Notes: a model not told the origin generated them from the sequence alone. A stretch of DNA of 20,857 nt from Bacillota bacterium (GCA_026387995.1 JAPLKQ010000078.1:1-20857); one strand, 5' to 3'. Numbered from the stretch's first letter, positions 8,897 through 16,705 are shown. Numbers and translations are program-made.

Positions 8897-10291
8897 TTAA
8901 CTGACGTCCGCCCCTAAAGCCGCCATCTGCTCGGAAACGAGCTGATCGGCTTTCGCCTGCCACTCGACGGCGTACGTCGCGACCGCGGTTGGACCCGCCG
9001 TCACGAGATTCGTCCAGTTATAGGGGTTTTCGGGGTCGTTGACCCAAGCCCAGAAGTCCTTGTAGCCCGGAAGCCACTTATCAAGGTCGGGTTTAGCATA
9101 TTGAATGCGATCGAAGATTTCATCGATTCCAACAATGCCTTCCACTAAGCCGCGGACGCGGTCCCACACGCCAGGATAGTCGGCAATCGGGAAGCGGTCG
9201 AGGTATAGCGGAACTTTGCCTTCATCAATCGCCTGCTGATGATCGGCTTCCAATAAGTCGAGACGGGAGTCCCAGCCATCGGCGCCGAAGGTCATCCATT
9301 TGGCGAGCAAGAAAGCTTCCTGCGGATACATGGTTTGGCTCGACACAGCCTGATAGTCCAGGATGGTCGGCGGGAATAAGCCCGCGCTGCCTTGCGGATA
9401 GGGCCAGAAGCCAATGTTTTGGTCGAGATTTTCTTTAACGTCTTTAATGACCCAGAACTGCCATGAGCCTTCGATGTCCATCGCGCCCACGCCGGTTTGA
9501 ATCAGGTAGTTGTTGAGAATTGGGTTGTCGGCAAGCTGTTCGGCGGTGAAGTTGGTCGTGGTGCCATCGGTGAGTTGCTGAAGCGCCACTTTTTGCTGCA
9601 TCGCATACACCCAGTCATCCGACGTATAGTGGAAACCGGTGCCATCCCAAGTATCATATTGGACGCTGGCGTTGTTCATCATCGGCCATACTTGCTGGAA
9701 GTCCGGAGACCCATACCAAGTATCTAAGCCAACGACTAAGTTTTCGGTATTCACTAAGTCGAAGTTTTTAATCGCTTTGGCGATTTCGACGAATTCCGAG
9801 AAGGTCCAGTCTTTGACTGGGTACCCATCGTTGTCGATGCGGTATTTGCCTTCGACCGTCGATAGGTTGGCTTTCTCGAATATGCTCATGTTAAGCATGA
9901 TGCCTTTTAAGAATTGGAAAGACGGGACCGCGTAGCGCTTGCCATTATAGACAGCGGTCGCCGCGATATTCGGATAAACCATGGCGGCATCCGCGTCGGC
10001 ATTCCATAAATCGGCGACGTCGAGCGTAAGCCCGGCATTGACGACAGTCGGAACGTTATCGGTCGCGAAGACGTCAGGGAGAAGCCCGGCTTGCGCCGCG
10101 GTGATGAGGTTGCCGGTGAAGGTGGCCCCACTGCCCGTGATGTCTTGACGTAGCGAGACGTGGATGTTCGGGTATTTTGCCATGAAATTGTCGATCATCC
10201 GTTGGTTAAACGCCTGATCGCCCCAGTCGGCATAGCCGACAAGGGCAAAACCAAGAATTGCTAAGAAAGTTATACTGGTCTTTTTATTCAT
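8897..10291 (-). CDS. Sugar ABC transporter solute-binding protein lacking its lipobox
   Basis: 464 residues from an ATG with AAGGA 7 nt upstream, 11 bp after the preceding gene. The body is a family-1 sugar-binding protein: WGDQAFNQRMIDNFMAKYPN at the start of the mature part, AAQAGLLPDVFATDN, a hinge region with RYAVPSFQFLKGIMLN, and WVNDPENPYNWTNLV near the C terminus. It should bind an oligosaccharide outside the membrane and deliver it to the two permeases downstream. Oddly, the signal segment (SITFLAILGFALVG) runs straight into YADWGD at residue 20. The lipobox cysteine, the usual serine-rich spacer and the first beta strand's lead-in are absent, which suggests an in-frame loss joining the lipobox LVG to the mature domain. 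As written it would be poorly anchored. Family assignment is firm; the deletion is inferred. Confidence 0.85.
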   Translation of the reverse strand: MNKKTSITFLAILGFALVGYADWGDQAFNQRMIDNFMAKYPNIHVSLRQDITGSGATFTGNLITAAQAGLLPDVFATDNVPTVVNAGLTLDVADLWNADADAAMVYPNIAATAVYNGKRYAVPSFQFLKGIMLNMSIFEKANLSTVEGKYRIDNDGYPVKDWTFSEFVEIAKAIKNFDLVNTENLVVGLDTWYGSPDFQQVWPMMNNASVQYDTWDGTGFHYTSDDWVYAMQQKVALQQLTDGTTTNFTAEQLADNPILNNYLIQTGVGAMDIEGSWQFWVIKDVKENLDQNIGFWPYPQGSAGLFPPTILDYQAVSSQTMYPQEAFLLAKWMTFGADGWDSRLDLLEADHQQAIDEGKVPLYLDRFPIADYPGVWDRVRGLVEGIVGIDEIFDRIQYAKPDLDKWLPGYKDFWAWVNDPENPYNWTNLVTAGPTAVATYAVEWQAKADQLVSEQMAALGADVS

Positions 10292-10302
10292 AGGACCTTC
10301 CT

Positions 10303-12588
10303 TTAGGCGATGGCGTTATAGTTACGGTAAATGATGAAATCGGTGAGGGTAACTACGGTCGGGAGCGAAACGAGTTCTCCGCCGAGCGTGCCAAAGTCTA
10401 ATTCAACTTTGATACCGGTCAACGGGGTGGAAACCACGAAGTTGACAGTGACTTGCGTCAAGGTATCCGAGAGTAAGTTGAAGTCATATTTCGTATCCGG
10501 GAGAATCGAGGCATAGCCCCACGCCGGGATGACGAGGTTCAAACGGAAGTCGCGGGCGACTGAGCTCTTCATCGTCAAAGCGACGGTGTAGTTGCCGACG
10601 GCGAGCGAGTCGATCATGTAATAGTAATGCGGGACATAAGCCGCTCCACCCAAGGTGACGATAGTGGCAACGGCGCCATCAGAAGTCATCTTGAAGGTGT
10701 TTTCTGGAGCTTCGGTGTAGAACGAGTGACCGCCTAAAACGGTTTCCATGTCGCCATTGTAGACGCTGGAAATCGGGGCCGCGCCGTCCAAAACAGAGAT
10801 ATTGTCGAACGATAAGACTTTTTCAGTGCTGAAGGAAGCCTGATCGCCGAATTGGAATTTGAGAATTTCATTTCCGTACACGGTAGCGCCCGAGGTCAAT
10901 GAAACTTCATAGTGGGTCTTAACGGTGGTAATCGCGACGGTACGTTGGCCTTCGGCGACGAGGTTAACCCAGTCGTTCGAGGAAAGGACGTACGGGTGGA
11001 TGTTCATCGCTTCGGAGGCATAGACGTCAAAGCCTAACGTGTAGGTCTTATTGGCTTCAAGAGCGATGACGCCAGCTTCGCTGGTGCCACCCATGGAGAC
11101 GCCGTCTTGGATGAGCTGTAAGGCCCATTCGTTGCCGGTGAAGACATAGTTGGTAACATGAATCTTGAATTCGCCATCTTCGATGCCGTAGGTTCCGGTC
11201 GAACCTTCCCAGTCATTGAAGAACCCGCGCCAGCCGGCTCTGTTGAATTGGCCGTTAGCGATAATTGGGGAGACATCTTGTTCGTTGAGGCGGACTTCTT
11301 CGAAAGTGAACACGCCATCGGCAAAGCCGGGTTGAGCGCCCATTTCAAAGCCTAATTGGACAAGGTGGGTCGGTAAAGTCGAAGTAAAGACGAATTCTTG
11401 CGTGCCGGATTCCGGCCCGAATTCAACACCGTTCTTACGAGCGTAGTCAATGTAGCTGCCATCGGTGTAGCCTAAGGTCACGTTAATGGAACGGGTGACT
11501 GACGCATGCGCGTCGATTTGTAAGCGGTAAGTCGTGCCTTGGACTAAGGTGATATAACCGACTTGGAAGACTTGGACGGACCAAGCGGCGTCGCCACCGC
11601 CGACGATGTCGACGGCATAGGTGCCGGCTAAGGTATCCAGCGTGTAGGAGACGATTGGGGCAGGTTGTCCCCAGTAACCATCTTGGTTCCAATGCGACCA
11701 TTCTGGTTTCTCAGTGTTCAATTCTGAGGTGAAGGACGGATCGGCGACTAAGTTGGTGGATTTGAAGAGCATAGAGCTGATCGTGATCGCCGTCGTGGCG
11801 GTTGCGACGTTGGAAGCCGCGTCGGAGACCGTGTAGGTCACCGTGAAGGTGCCCGGGACGGAGGTATCAACGGCGGCGACAACGGCATTCGTGGAGTCTT
11901 TAATTTCAATGGCAATCGACGAGGTGACATCGCCATCGACGACGTCATAAGCGGTCACGCCCGTCATCGGATCATAGGACGCGCCAACGGTTAGGGTAAG
12001 CGTGGCGACGACGCCGGTGAAGGTTGGCGCGGTCGTGTCGGCATCCGGAGTGGATTCTTCGACCGTCACGTCATCAAACCACATAGTGGCATCGATTTTT
12101 TGGCTTTCGACGGTGCCCAACTCAAATAAGAGTCCGCCACGTTTATTATCGAGCGTGTGCGTGAACTTATAAGAATAGGTGGCCCATTCGGTGGTAATCG
12201 TGCGATGCTCGGTTTGGCCGACTTTGAAATCGACAAAATACGGAGCGGCGCTTAAGAGTTCGCCAACCTGGAGGTTGATGATCTTCGTGACGCTGCTCTT
12301 CGCACGGAAAGTAATTTCATAGGTAGTGTCTTGTTCGAAGGGAACGTTCATTTGCCCGAAACGTGGGGTGTAGGCATTGGCCCCAGCCACGACTTCGGCT
12401 TTCAAAGCGCCATCTTCGGTCGATAACGTCATCGCGGCGCCATCGGCGATATAAACGACGGACGGATCATCCCAACCGGCGGTGCCTAAGGCAAAGTCGG
12501 GATTCACCAACATTTGGCCTTCAGGGGTCACGGGGGACTTGACGGTAACGTAGCGCCACTTTTGGGCAGTGACGGAACTGACGGTCAC
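10303..12588 (-). CDS. Multi-domain carbohydrate-binding surface protein (main part, frameshifted from its signal peptide)
   Basis: 761 residues, no catalytic motif. Domains by pattern: the tail of an Ig-like domain (1-20), a CBM4/9-like jelly roll (25-178, starting MLVNPDFALGTAGWD and ending MWFDDVTVEE), a DUF5011/HYR-like Ig domain (185-270, GVTAYDVVDGDVTSSI and PGTFTVTYTVSDAASNVA), then three more jelly rolls at about 278-436 (LVADPSFTSEL ... FTFEEVRL), 440-601 (IIANGQFNRAGW ... LSFDNISVL) and 605-756. The nominal start at 12588 is an internal GTG with no ribosome site; the real N terminus is the lipoprotein frame at 12521-12826. It sits between the phosphorylase and the first solute-binding protein, so it probably holds a glycan at the cell surface, much as accessory surface glycan-binding proteins do. 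The ligand cannot be read from sequence. Confidence 0.8.
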   Translation of the reverse strand: MTVSSVTAQKWRYVTVKSPVTPEGQMLVNPDFALGTAGWDDPSVVYIADGAAMTLSTEDGALKAEVVAGANAYTPRFGQMNVPFEQDTTYEITFRAKSSVTKIINLQVGELLSAAPYFVDFKVGQTEHRTITTEWATYSYKFTHTLDNKRGGLLFELGTVESQKIDATMWFDDVTVEESTPDADTTAPTFTGVVATLTLTVGASYDPMTGVTAYDVVDGDVTSSIAIEIKDSTNAVVAAVDTSVPGTFTVTYTVSDAASNVATATTAITISSMLFKSTNLVADPSFTSELNTEKPEWSHWNQDGYWGQPAPIVSYTLDTLAGTYAVDIVGGGDAAWSVQVFQVGYITLVQGTTYRLQIDAHASVTRSINVTLGYTDGSYIDYARKNGVEFGPESGTQEFVFTSTLPTHLVQLGFEMGAQPGFADGVFTFEEVRLNEQDVSPIIANGQFNRAGWRGFFNDWEGSTGTYGIEDGEFKIHVTNYVFTGNEWALQLIQDGVSMGGTSEAGVIALEANKTYTLGFDVYASEAMNIHPYVLSSNDWVNLVAEGQRTVAITTVKTHYEVSLTSGATVYGNEILKFQFGDQASFSTEKVLSFDNISVLDGAAPISSVYNGDMETVLGGHSFYTEAPENTFKMTSDGAVATIVTLGGAAYVPHYYYMIDSLAVGNYTVALTMKSSVARDFRLNLVIPAWGYASILPDTKYDFNLLSDTLTQVTVNFVVSTPLTGIKVELDFGTLGGELVSLPTVVTLTDFIIYRNYNAIA

Positions 12589-12826
12589 GGTGGGTGACGC
12601 CGGTCAAAACGTTAAATTCGGCATCGAAATCAACTTCAATGTCATCGGCGCCGCTAATCGTAATCGAAGTCAAGGTTACTGCCTGCGAGCTGGATGAACT
12701 TGAGGACGATGCGTCGGGCGATGACGAGGAAGCGATGGAGGAAGAGGATGATGTGCCCGGGGTGCACCCGATGACTGTCATTGACAGCATGGCAAGCATC
12801 ATCATAGGGAAGAGACGTTTATTCAT
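12521..12826 (-). CDS. Lipoprotein signal and linker of the carbohydrate-binding protein (N-terminal fragment)
   Basis: 101 residues from an ATG with AAAGGAG about 12 nt upstream. Residues 1-21 are a lipoprotein signal peptide with lipobox VIGC (Cys21), followed by a serine-rich linker (22-47) and the first strands of an Ig-like domain (TSITISGADDIEVDFDAEF). After GVT (residue 78) the frame turns to noise (HRDRQFRHC...) and stops. The other frame at the same place reads TVTVSSVTAQKWRYVTVK, which resembles the end of the same Ig fold. So 12521-12826 and 10303-12588 are two parts of one surface lipoprotein, with most of one Ig domain lost at the junction. Shift is 2 mod 3. Confidence 0.75.
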   Translation of the reverse strand: MNKRLFPMMMLAMLSMTVIGCTPGTSSSSSIASSSSPDASSSSSSSSQAVTLTSITISGADDIEVDFDAEFNVLTGVTHRDRQFRHCPKVALRYRQVPRDP

Positions 12827-12922
12827 ATCGATTTTTTTCTCCTTTCGAAATGAAGAGATTTAATAAACAGAACGAACAACGGGAATTGCTTTAATTGAAA
12901 TCGTGAATCCTGGTCGTATTCT
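12827..12922. other. Intergenic gap between GH94 and the lipoprotein gene
   Basis: About 96 bp. It holds the AAAGGAG ribosome site of the lipoprotein near 12840. I see no terminator stem and no convincing promoter, so read-through from GH94 is expected. Confidence 0.5.
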
Positions 12923-15196
12923 TTATTGCTTTGGCCCTCCTTCGATATACACGTGTATGTCGGAGACGTTGCCGTTTCTTATGCCTTCGGCCAACGGTCC
13001 CTCCACTTGATCATCGACAATGAGATGGACTGTCCCAGAACTATATAATTCGATTCTCTCGATGTGAGCTTTGGAATCGTACGTATCGATTTGACTGGTA
13101 TTGTGATAGATGATGCGCGTCTTCCCGAAGAGTTTGGTCTCCACCACGCCTTTCGCAAAGAAGGCACTGGGGAGTTTCGGGGTAAGCCGGAAAATTAAAC
13201 TTTCTTTCTCATAGACGAAGGGACGGGCGCCAATGAACATTTGCCGCCACATGGACAGCACCTCGGCGGTCGATCCGCTCAGCCGGGCGTAGAAGCCTTG
13301 GCCGTGTTTCTTCGGATCGGGATTGCTCGACGTGGCAATGAAGGAAGAGTTTTCTAACGGGGAACGTCCGTAAACTTTCGGGTCCATGAAGCAGGTAAAG
13401 TTGGTCTGTATTTCCTGATAGAACTCTTCATAGAGCCCTGCTTTCAGGAGCCCGAGCAGATACTTATAAGTCATATGGAGGAAATTGCTTTCCCGTTCGA
13501 GCCAGCCGGGGGTGAAGGCGCGGATGCGGCCGATTTCATGCGTCCAACCTTCGAGTGATTCGCTGGTTTGATAGAACCGGTTTTTGCTATCGTATAATTC
13601 CGTTAATTTGATTGATTGATAAAGCGTTTGGGCTTCTTCTTTTGAACTCAAGGAACTCAAGTAGCGGGCGGGGGCTTCGAGGAACGCCGGCAACGGTTGC
13701 ATCTTGAACCCGGTAACGCGGACAAGCGGGAGCCCATTGTTTGCTTTCTTGGGGACGCCGTTTTCAAGGATAGGTTCATATCCGGTGGCTTCATAAATCA
13801 AGTAGGTCGGATAGATATCGCGTGCCGCTTTGGCTTTGACTAAGGCGGCGGTCAGATCTTGGTTCATTATTTCAAGAATCGGGAGGTAATTTTCAATTTC
13901 ATTATGCGCCACGTTTTGCGGCGTAGACAATTGGACGCGATATTTTTCGAGTTCGGTCATACGCGCATCCCACGCCTCGAAGGATTCGCTGGCGGTGATT
14001 TGGCTCAACGCGAGCGCAAGCGCATCCGTGGACTTCAGTAAGGATACAGGGCGCTTCGGATAACGATGGGCGCTCTCAAGGAGGAAGTTCACGAGTTTTT
14101 GGAGTTCGATGGTTTCTGAGACGCCGGAACCGAATAGGCCCGGCACGCCGTTCATCGCGTCGTTCCAACCGGGTTTTTCCGCCTCGTAGGAAAGGCCGAT
14201 GCCGTTCGGGTCGAGATGGCCGTATTTGTTGAGCGCTAAGGTCAATAACTTGCCGTAAATATTGACGCGTAGTTCACCGCTATCGTCTTGTAACCATGCG
14301 CTTTGCGCGGCGTTCGCGATATGATGGACGGCATCGTATTGACGGACGGTGCCATTGGGTTTTAGCACATACTTTTCGCAGCGCGGAAGCACACTGACCG
14401 GTGAAACGAAGAACGGAACGGTTCGTTCAAATAAAAGCTTTTCTAATTGATCCGGATAGACGGCGTTAAAGGAATCGACTAAGTCAAATAAATAGGTAAA
14501 GTGATCTTCCCAATAGCCTTCGCCAAAGGCTGCTTTGAAATGGAAATGCGAGCTTGCTAAGATGGAGACCAAATGCGATTCCACATCCAAACCGGCTTGG
14601 TGCAGTCGGGTGGCAATCAAACCCGGGGTGAATTCACCGCTTAAAGCCGAGGAGACGGCTACGGGATACTGGGATTGGTCTCCATCAAAAGTGAACTTCA
14701 AACCTTCGACGCTTAATGGGTTATAACCATCAGCTTGAATGAGCGAGGCAAACTGACGGACGTTGAAATCGCCGAGCCGCGGGTCAAAGAAGATATCGCT
14801 CCGGCGGTTTTGGAGCACGTCGCGGAAGGCGCCATTGCCTTGCGAGAAGAACGACGGTTCAATGCTGAAGAAATTATAGTCACGTTCGAGGTCGCCGTGT
14901 TTTCGGGAGAATAAATGATAGCCAATCGGGCCATCTAAGGTCTCGACGATCATCGGGACGCCGCCCCGGACGACGTTATCGAGGTAGCACTGCTTGAAAT
15001 AGGCATCAAGGATCGGGAAACTAGTCTTGGTTTCGATGGCGTTCGTCAAACTCTCATGAAGTTTTTGGTTTTCGTGTTCTTTTTCTTTGAAGTATTTTTC
15101 GGAGAAAGCCGGGAGGCGTTCTTCAAGTTCTTTGGGGTTGTTGACGTGGCCGATAAGACTATGAAAGACATAATGGGTGCCAAGCTTGATCTCCAT
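12923..15196 (-). CDS. GH94 glycoside phosphorylase, catalytic part (1,2-beta-oligoglucan phosphorylase-like)
   Basis: 757 residues counted from the first internal ATG. The coding frame clearly continues upstream to about 15280 (IKELGQFPQTHVNQVPSGF), where it meets the N-terminal fragment. It carries the GH94 (alpha/alpha)6-barrel catalytic region: EGYWEDHFTYLFDLVDS (226-242) and GWNDAMNG (343-350), whose Asp346 fits the general acid of the family, followed by GSGVSETIEL. The enzyme should cleave a beta-glucoside with phosphate to give glucose 1-phosphate in the cytoplasm. The N-terminal pattern and the YWxDHxTYxxDL motif remind me most of the 1,2-beta-oligoglucan phosphorylase group (Listeria/Lachnoclostridium type), rather than short cellobiose phosphorylases of about 800 residues. 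First gene of the operon; its products link import to glycolysis. GH94 call is good, substrate is tentative. Confidence 0.8.
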   Translation of the reverse strand: MEIKLGTHYVFHSLIGHVNNPKELEERLPAFSEKYFKEKEHENQKLHESLTNAIETKTSFPILDAYFKQCYLDNVVRGGVPMIVETLDGPIGYHLFSRKHGDLERDYNFFSIEPSFFSQGNGAFRDVLQNRRSDIFFDPRLGDFNVRQFASLIQADGYNPLSVEGLKFTFDGDQSQYPVAVSSALSGEFTPGLIATRLHQAGLDVESHLVSILASSHFHFKAAFGEGYWEDHFTYLFDLVDSFNAVYPDQLEKLLFERTVPFFVSPVSVLPRCEKYVLKPNGTVRQYDAVHHIANAAQSAWLQDDSGELRVNIYGKLLTLALNKYGHLDPNGIGLSYEAEKPGWNDAMNGVPGLFGSGVSETIELQKLVNFLLESAHRYPKRPVSLLKSTDALALALSQITASESFEAWDARMTELEKYRVQLSTPQNVAHNEIENYLPILEIMNQDLTAALVKAKAARDIYPTYLIYEATGYEPILENGVPKKANNGLPLVRVTGFKMQPLPAFLEAPARYLSSLSSKEEAQTLYQSIKLTELYDSKNRFYQTSESLEGWTHEIGRIRAFTPGWLERESNFLHMTYKYLLGLLKAGLYEEFYQEIQTNFTCFMDPKVYGRSPLENSSFIATSSNPDPKKHGQGFYARLSGSTAEVLSMWRQMFIGARPFVYEKESLIFRLTPKLPSAFFAKGVVETKLFGKTRIIYHNTSQIDTYDSKAHIERIELYSSGTVHLIVDDQVEGPLAEGIRNGNVSDIHVYIEGGPKQ

Positions 15197-15993
15197 GCCG
15201 GAGAAACCGGACGGGACTTGGTTGACGTGCGTTTGCGGGAATTGCCCAAGTTCTTTGATCGCGAATAATGGATGAAGCCATAAGGCGTCACCATGGAAAC
15301 GTCTTCGTTAAAAAGTAGTTTATAATCACTGATATAGAGCGGCTTTATCTTCGATTCCGTGAAATAGAAGTTGCCGTCCAAAACGTCGCTTACTTGCGAA
15401 GAATCAGCGGTCGACGCTCTTAAAGTATAGAAAACAAAATGCTCGGCATGACGGCTTTCCATCCAGCTTTGCAACAAGTTAGAAACAGCTTTATATCCGC
15501 CGAAGTCAAGCCCGCTCGGCAAGAGTTGCGCCAGACCATCGATGATTTCTAAATCCATGTCTTTGCCTTTTAAATTGAAGAGTTCGACCTTGCGGACAAG
15601 CCCCGCTATCTGTTCATTGGGTAAGGTAAAATAGGTGATCTTGATTTTCAGTCCCAGCGCCGGATCGGTTTCTTCGATACTGACGGCATCGGGGCGGATG
15701 GTCATGGTTTGATCAGGATTGTTTTCGAGGAAGAATTCTTTGACGACGCCGTTCACCTTGACGAAGGTCCGGAAGCCGATGGTCGATACGTAATGATAAA
15801 TCGCATTGGCCGGGAAGAACTCCATGATGGCGCCGTTTTTGTCGCGGAGTCCAAAGGAAGCCATGGCTTGGCCGCGGTTGACGTAAAAGGCCCACATTGG
15901 AATGCCCATTTTACCGGCAATGCCCGAAAGAAAACTCGAAAAGGGGCGCTCTTTTTGGTAGTTTAACAGAGTGAATTCTTTCATTATCGCCAT
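15046..15993 (-). CDS. GH94 glycoside phosphorylase, N-terminal part (frameshifted)
   Basis: The start at 15993 (MAIMKEF) is supported by AAGGGAG upstream with a 9-nt gap. Residues 1-240 are the N-terminal beta-sandwich region of a long GH94 enzyme: PFSSFLSGIAGKMGIPMWAF, YVNRGQAMASFGLRDKNGAI, FFPANAIYHYVSTIGFRTF. After TPYG (residue 239, about 15277) the frame becomes basic noise (SRSKNLGNSRKRTSTKS) and ends at 15046. A shift of one base near 15255-15280 gives HPLFAIKELGQFPQTHVNQV and continues into the 757-residue part, so the intact gene would span 12923-15993, about 1023 residues. A single missing base suffices, but a larger loss of size 1 mod 3 is possible. Translation as written would make an inactive fragment. 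Confidence 0.8.
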   Translation of the reverse strand: MAIMKEFTLLNYQKERPFSSFLSGIAGKMGIPMWAFYVNRGQAMASFGLRDKNGAIMEFFPANAIYHYVSTIGFRTFVKVNGVVKEFFLENNPDQTMTIRPDAVSIEETDPALGLKIKITYFTLPNEQIAGLVRKVELFNLKGKDMDLEIIDGLAQLLPSGLDFGGYKAVSNLLQSWMESRHAEHFVFYTLRASTADSSQVSDVLDGNFYFTESKIKPLYISDYKLLFNEDVSMVTPYGFIHYSRSKNLGNSRKRTSTKSRPVSPAWRSSLAPIMSFIVLSATSTTPKNLKNASRLSPKNTSKKKNTKTKNFMRV

Positions 15994-16018
15994 TACATTA
16001 ATCTCCCTTGCAGCTTAA

Positions 16019-16032
16019 GGAAACCGGTTTCC
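16019..16032. promoter_or_regulatory. LacI-family operator
   Basis: Perfect 14-bp palindrome GGAAACCGGTTTCC with a central CG, the hallmark of LacI-family operators. It starts 6 bp beyond the -10 box and covers the expected transcription start of the GH94 operon, a classic repression position. The regulator gene is not in the window. A CcpA-type catabolite site is a weaker alternative. Confidence 0.75.
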
Positions 16033-16037
16033 CTAAT

Positions 16038-16066
16038 ATAATATCTTATCAAGATAGCGCTTTCAA
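16038..16066 (-). promoter_or_regulatory. Sigma-A promoter of the GH94/transport operon
   Basis: On the minus strand TTGAAA (16066-16061), a 17-bp spacer, and TATTAT (16043-16038), directly followed by the LacI-type palindrome. It lies about 45 bp upstream of the GH94 start codon and is the only strong promoter candidate for the long operon. Confidence 0.7.
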
Positions 16067-16160
16067 CAGAAAAATATAGTATTAACCAAAAGATGGCAAT
16101 CCGTCGAAAAAGAAAAAGTTGGTTTTGCTTATTTCGTAAAGGCGTATTGGCAACCCGAGT

Positions 16161-16192
16161 AAAAGAAAAACGCGGAATTCGTTTCCGCGTTT
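16161..16192 (-). terminator. Intrinsic terminator of the zinc-ribbon gene
   Basis: Inverted repeat AAACGCGGAA/TTCCGCGTTT with a 5-nt loop (16168-16192), followed on the minus strand by a T-rich tract (TTTTTCTTTT, 16170-16161). It lies about 35 bp after the reconstructed stop of the zinc-ribbon gene and upstream of the operon promoter, separating the two units. Confidence 0.8.
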
Positions 16193-16226
16193 AAACACCT
16201 GTCTAATTGAGAAAATAGGTCCTGGA

Positions 16227-16343
16227 CTATATCAAGGCTAAATAGAGATAACCTGGGCTCGTTGTCCACAGGATAATCATAATAAAACCAAGGATAATCG
16301 TGATAAGGAAGGCTAAACTGATAATCCACCGCGCAGTCCGGCC
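16227..16343 (-). pseudogene. Out-of-frame C-terminal remnant of the zinc-ribbon membrane protein
   Basis: In a different frame from the zinc-ribbon ORF the DNA reads GRTARWIISLAFLITIIL, then GFIMIILWTTSPGYLYLALI and a TAG at 16229-16227. This is a good second membrane helix with a short tail, as expected for small zinc-ribbon membrane proteins. It is separated from the first helix only by a frame change (1 mod 3) with an apparent loss of about a dozen residues between the helices. Confidence 0.6.
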
Positions 16344-16561
16344 GGATAGAAAAAGATGAGAAGCAAAATGCAAAGGATGCGGGTGGGCGAATCGTCGTGA
16401 GTCGGAACAAACGGAGGGGTCTGTTCTCTAAAGGGTTGCGCTTGACCCTGAGGTTGGGGTTGCGGACTGGGATAAGTATATTGATCAAGACGCCGTCCGC
16501 AATTGGGGCAAAATTGATCTTGAGCTTTGACTTCATGTCCACATGTCCTGCAGGTTTGCAT
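16313..16561 (-). CDS. Small zinc-ribbon membrane protein, frameshifted near its end
   Basis: 82 residues from an ATG with AGGAG 6 nt upstream. Cys4/Cys7 and Cys18/Cys21 form a CxxC-X10-CxxC zinc ribbon (CRTCG ... CPNCGRR), followed by a Pro/Gln-rich linker (30-55) and a membrane helix (TRILCILLLIFFYPAG). The last residues (LRGGLSV) are out of frame: the second helix is readable in another frame down to 16227. Proteins with this layout are common in Bacillota and mostly of unknown function; some act as membrane-linked sensors or adaptors. It is not part of the sugar operon, having its own promoter and terminator. A perfect TATAAT at 16600-16595 (minus) with a weak -35 is the likely promoter. 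Confidence 0.7.
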   Translation of the reverse strand: MQTCRTCGHEVKAQDQFCPNCGRRLDQYTYPSPQPQPQGQAQPFREQTPPFVPTHDDSPTRILCILLLIFFYPAGLRGGLSV

Positions 16562-16594
16562 AATGTTCTCCTATGAGTGTTTGATTTTAAGCTC

Positions 16595-16623
16595 ATTATA
16601 CATTGCTCGCGGAGAAATTTAAC
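16595..16623 (-). promoter_or_regulatory. Likely promoter of the zinc-ribbon gene
   Basis: Perfect TATAAT on the minus strand (16600-16595) about 34 bp before the ATG, with GTTAAA 17 bp further up as a weak -35. Confidence 0.45.
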
Positions 16624-16705
16624 AGCCATGGTTGCTTAATTGCCGGCGGAGAAATTGGCCAAACAGTAAAAAGATTACCTTTTTCGATATTTAACCAGTG
16701 CATTT

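Noticed and set aside
16129..16629. 166-codon minus-strand frame covering the zinc-ribbon locus
   Set aside because: It overlaps both parts of the zinc-ribbon gene in a third frame; its sequence is low in hydrophobic pattern and has no start signal. The CxxC ribbon and membrane helices are in the other two frames.
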